From Pseudolabrys sp. (lineage in GTDB: Bacteria; Pseudomonadota; Alphaproteobacteria; Rhizobiales; Xanthobacteraceae): a stretch of DNA of 15,565 nt. Where the stretch lies: assembly GCA_019246455.1 (NCBI GenBank), contig JAFAQJ010000445.1:1-15565 (forward strand). Reading direction: 5' to 3'. The notes under the pieces were generated by a model. The model was not told the DNA's origin and made no database searches. It worked only from the letters and a program-made list of their open reading frames with translations. Both the position numbers and the translations under genes were made by a program. Of the stretch, positions 14,628 to 15,565 are shown in pieces. The stretch's first letter is position 1; each line of letters begins with the position of its first letter.

Positions 14628-15565
14628 GTGTCCACGGCCAATGACATTCCGGTGTTTCGTGCGCCTTACGCCGGCGTAGACGAGGGATTCGCCGCGCGCT
14701 TCATCGCCGAAACGTTGCGCGCCGCCGTCGCCGAGACCCGTATCGATCGGGAAGCGACGACGCTGATCGAAACGATCCGGAACCGGACCGGTGGCCTGGG
14801 CGGCGTCGAGGACTTCCTACATGCCTACGCGCTGTCCACCAAAGAAGGCCTTGCCTTGATGGTGCTGGCGGAGGCGCTGCTGCGGGTGCCGGACAGCAAC
14901 ACCGCCGACGCCTTGATCGAGGACAAGCTCTCGGCCGGCGACTGGTCGCGACACGACGGACGCTCGACCGCGTTACTGGTTTCAGCGTCCGCCTGGACGC
15001 TCGGGCTCACCGCGCGGATCATCCAATCCGGCGAGACGCCGGAAGGTATTGTCGAGGCGCTGGTGAAGCGCCTCGGCTTACCGGCGGTTCGCACCGCCAC
15101 GCGGCAAGCCATGCGGCTTCTCGGCTCGCATTTCGTGCTGGGCCAGACAATCCACGAGGCGCTCGATCTCGCCGGCAAGCACGGCGAATTTCGTTACTCG
15201 TTCGACATGCTGGGAGAGGCGGCGCGCACGGCGGCTGATGCCAGTCGCTATTTTGCGTCCTACACTGCCGCAATCGACGCGATCGGCCGACGGGCCGGCA
15301 ATGCCGTCCTGCCGGCCAGGCCCGGCATCTCCGTTAAACTGTCGGCGCTGCATCCACGCTATGAGGCAGTTTCGCGCGAGCGCGTGCTCAAGGAGCTGGT
15401 GCCTCGTGTGCTCGATCTGGCCCGCGCGGCGAAATCCTACGATCTCAATTTTACGGTCGATGCTGAAGAGGCCGACCGGCTCGAGTTGTCGATCGAAGTG
15501 GTCGGTCGTGTCCTGCAAGACAAATCACTCGCCGGCTGGGATGGTTTTGGTATGGCGGTGCAGGC
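14628..15565 (+). CDS. putA: Bifunctional proline dehydrogenase / P5C dehydrogenase PutA, 3' end outside window
   Basis: These are the first 312 residues of PutA, which oxidises proline to glutamate in two steps: FAD-dependent proline dehydrogenase, then NAD-dependent glutamate-semialdehyde dehydrogenase. What is visible is the helical arm and the start of the PRODH barrel. Landmarks are STKEGLALMVLAEALLRVPD (70-89), GDWSRHDGRS (104-113), RYSFDMLGEAARTAADA (189-205), GISVKLSALHPRY (233-245) and DAEEADRLELS (278-288). All agree closely with E. coli PutA as remembered. The N-terminal ribbon-helix-helix repressor domain of enterobacterial PutA is absent, so this form cannot repress its own gene. 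The GTG at 14628 gives an N-terminus like relatives but has no Shine-Dalgarno; an in-frame ATG at 14586 is less likely. The aldehyde dehydrogenase half lies beyond the window, so bifunctionality is inferred from the N-terminal arm type. Confidence 0.9.
   Translation, partial: MSTANDIPVFRAPYAGVDEGFAARFIAETLRAAVAETRIDREATTLIETIRNRTGGLGGVEDFLHAYALSTKEGLALMVLAEALLRVPDSNTADALIEDKLSAGDWSRHDGRSTALLVSASAWTLGLTARIIQSGETPEGIVEALVKRLGLPAVRTATRQAMRLLGSHFVLGQTIHEALDLAGKHGEFRYSFDMLGEAARTAADASRYFASYTAAIDAIGRRAGNAVLPARPGISVKLSALHPRYEAVSRERVLKELVPRVLDLARAAKSYDLNFTVDAEEADRLELSIEVVGRVLQDKSLAGWDGFGMAVQ

Noticed and set aside
1..15565. Mobile elements, CRISPR arrays, phage genes, defence or toxin-antitoxin systems, tRNA or rRNA
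   Set aside because: No terminal inverted repeats, transposase or integrase motifs, regularly spaced repeats or RNA-gene signatures were seen. Base use looks even across the window, and the genes are ordinary chromosomal ones.

Overview
This window is chromosomal DNA of a high-GC alphaproteobacterium, most likely of the order Hyphomicrobiales (Bradyrhizobium / Rhodopseudomonas / Xanthobacteraceae-like). That placement is an inference. It rests on codon and protein flavour, the dense gene packing, a PutA without a DNA-binding domain, and a MscS-like channel with a long membrane N-terminus. Genes cover almost everything, no stretch of 300 bases lacks a gene, and the genes inside the window read through without frameshifts. 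I see no rRNA, tRNA, CRISPR, phage, insertion sequence or toxin-antitoxin gene.

Layout. (1) Positions 2-3897, plus strand: the 3' part of a large MscS-family mechanosensitive channel, a CAP-domain lipoprotein whose ATG overlaps the channel's stop, and an AMP-forming acyl-CoA synthetase. (2) Positions 3894-8534, minus strand: a run that reads fadD-like long-chain acyl-CoA ligase, DUF924 protein, dihydrodipicolinate-synthase-family aldolase/lyase, then a Wzx/MATE-type polysaccharide flippase. A perfect 10-bp hairpin lies just before the flippase start. (3) Positions 8636-11016, minus strand: a serine D,D-carboxypeptidase (DacA/DacF type) with a very basic tail, overlapping by 4 nt a COG0523/CobW GTPase metallochaperone with a histidine-rich loop. 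(4) Positions 11202-13452, plus strand: an SCP2-type thiolase and a LysR-type regulator with a convincing self-regulatory palindrome over its promoter. (5) Positions 13449-14510, minus strand: an ABC substrate-binding protein without its permease or ATPase. (6) From 14628, plus strand: the start of a bifunctional proline catabolism enzyme, PutA, cut by the window edge.

The genes fall into envelope functions (channel, lipoprotein, flippase, D,D-carboxypeptidase) and acyl-CoA metabolism (two acyl-CoA synthetases and a thiolase). Regulation and nutrient uptake (LysR, binding protein, putA) fill the right end. Two convergent gene pairs (3894-3897 and 13449-13452) share their stop codons on opposite strands, leaving no room for ordinary terminators.

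I did not find a clear undescribed multi-gene system. The points most worth a second look are the LysR-box/promoter overlap, the Dac-CobW coupling, the DapA-like protein lacking the substrate-binding arginine beside a flippase, and the hairpin before the flippase.
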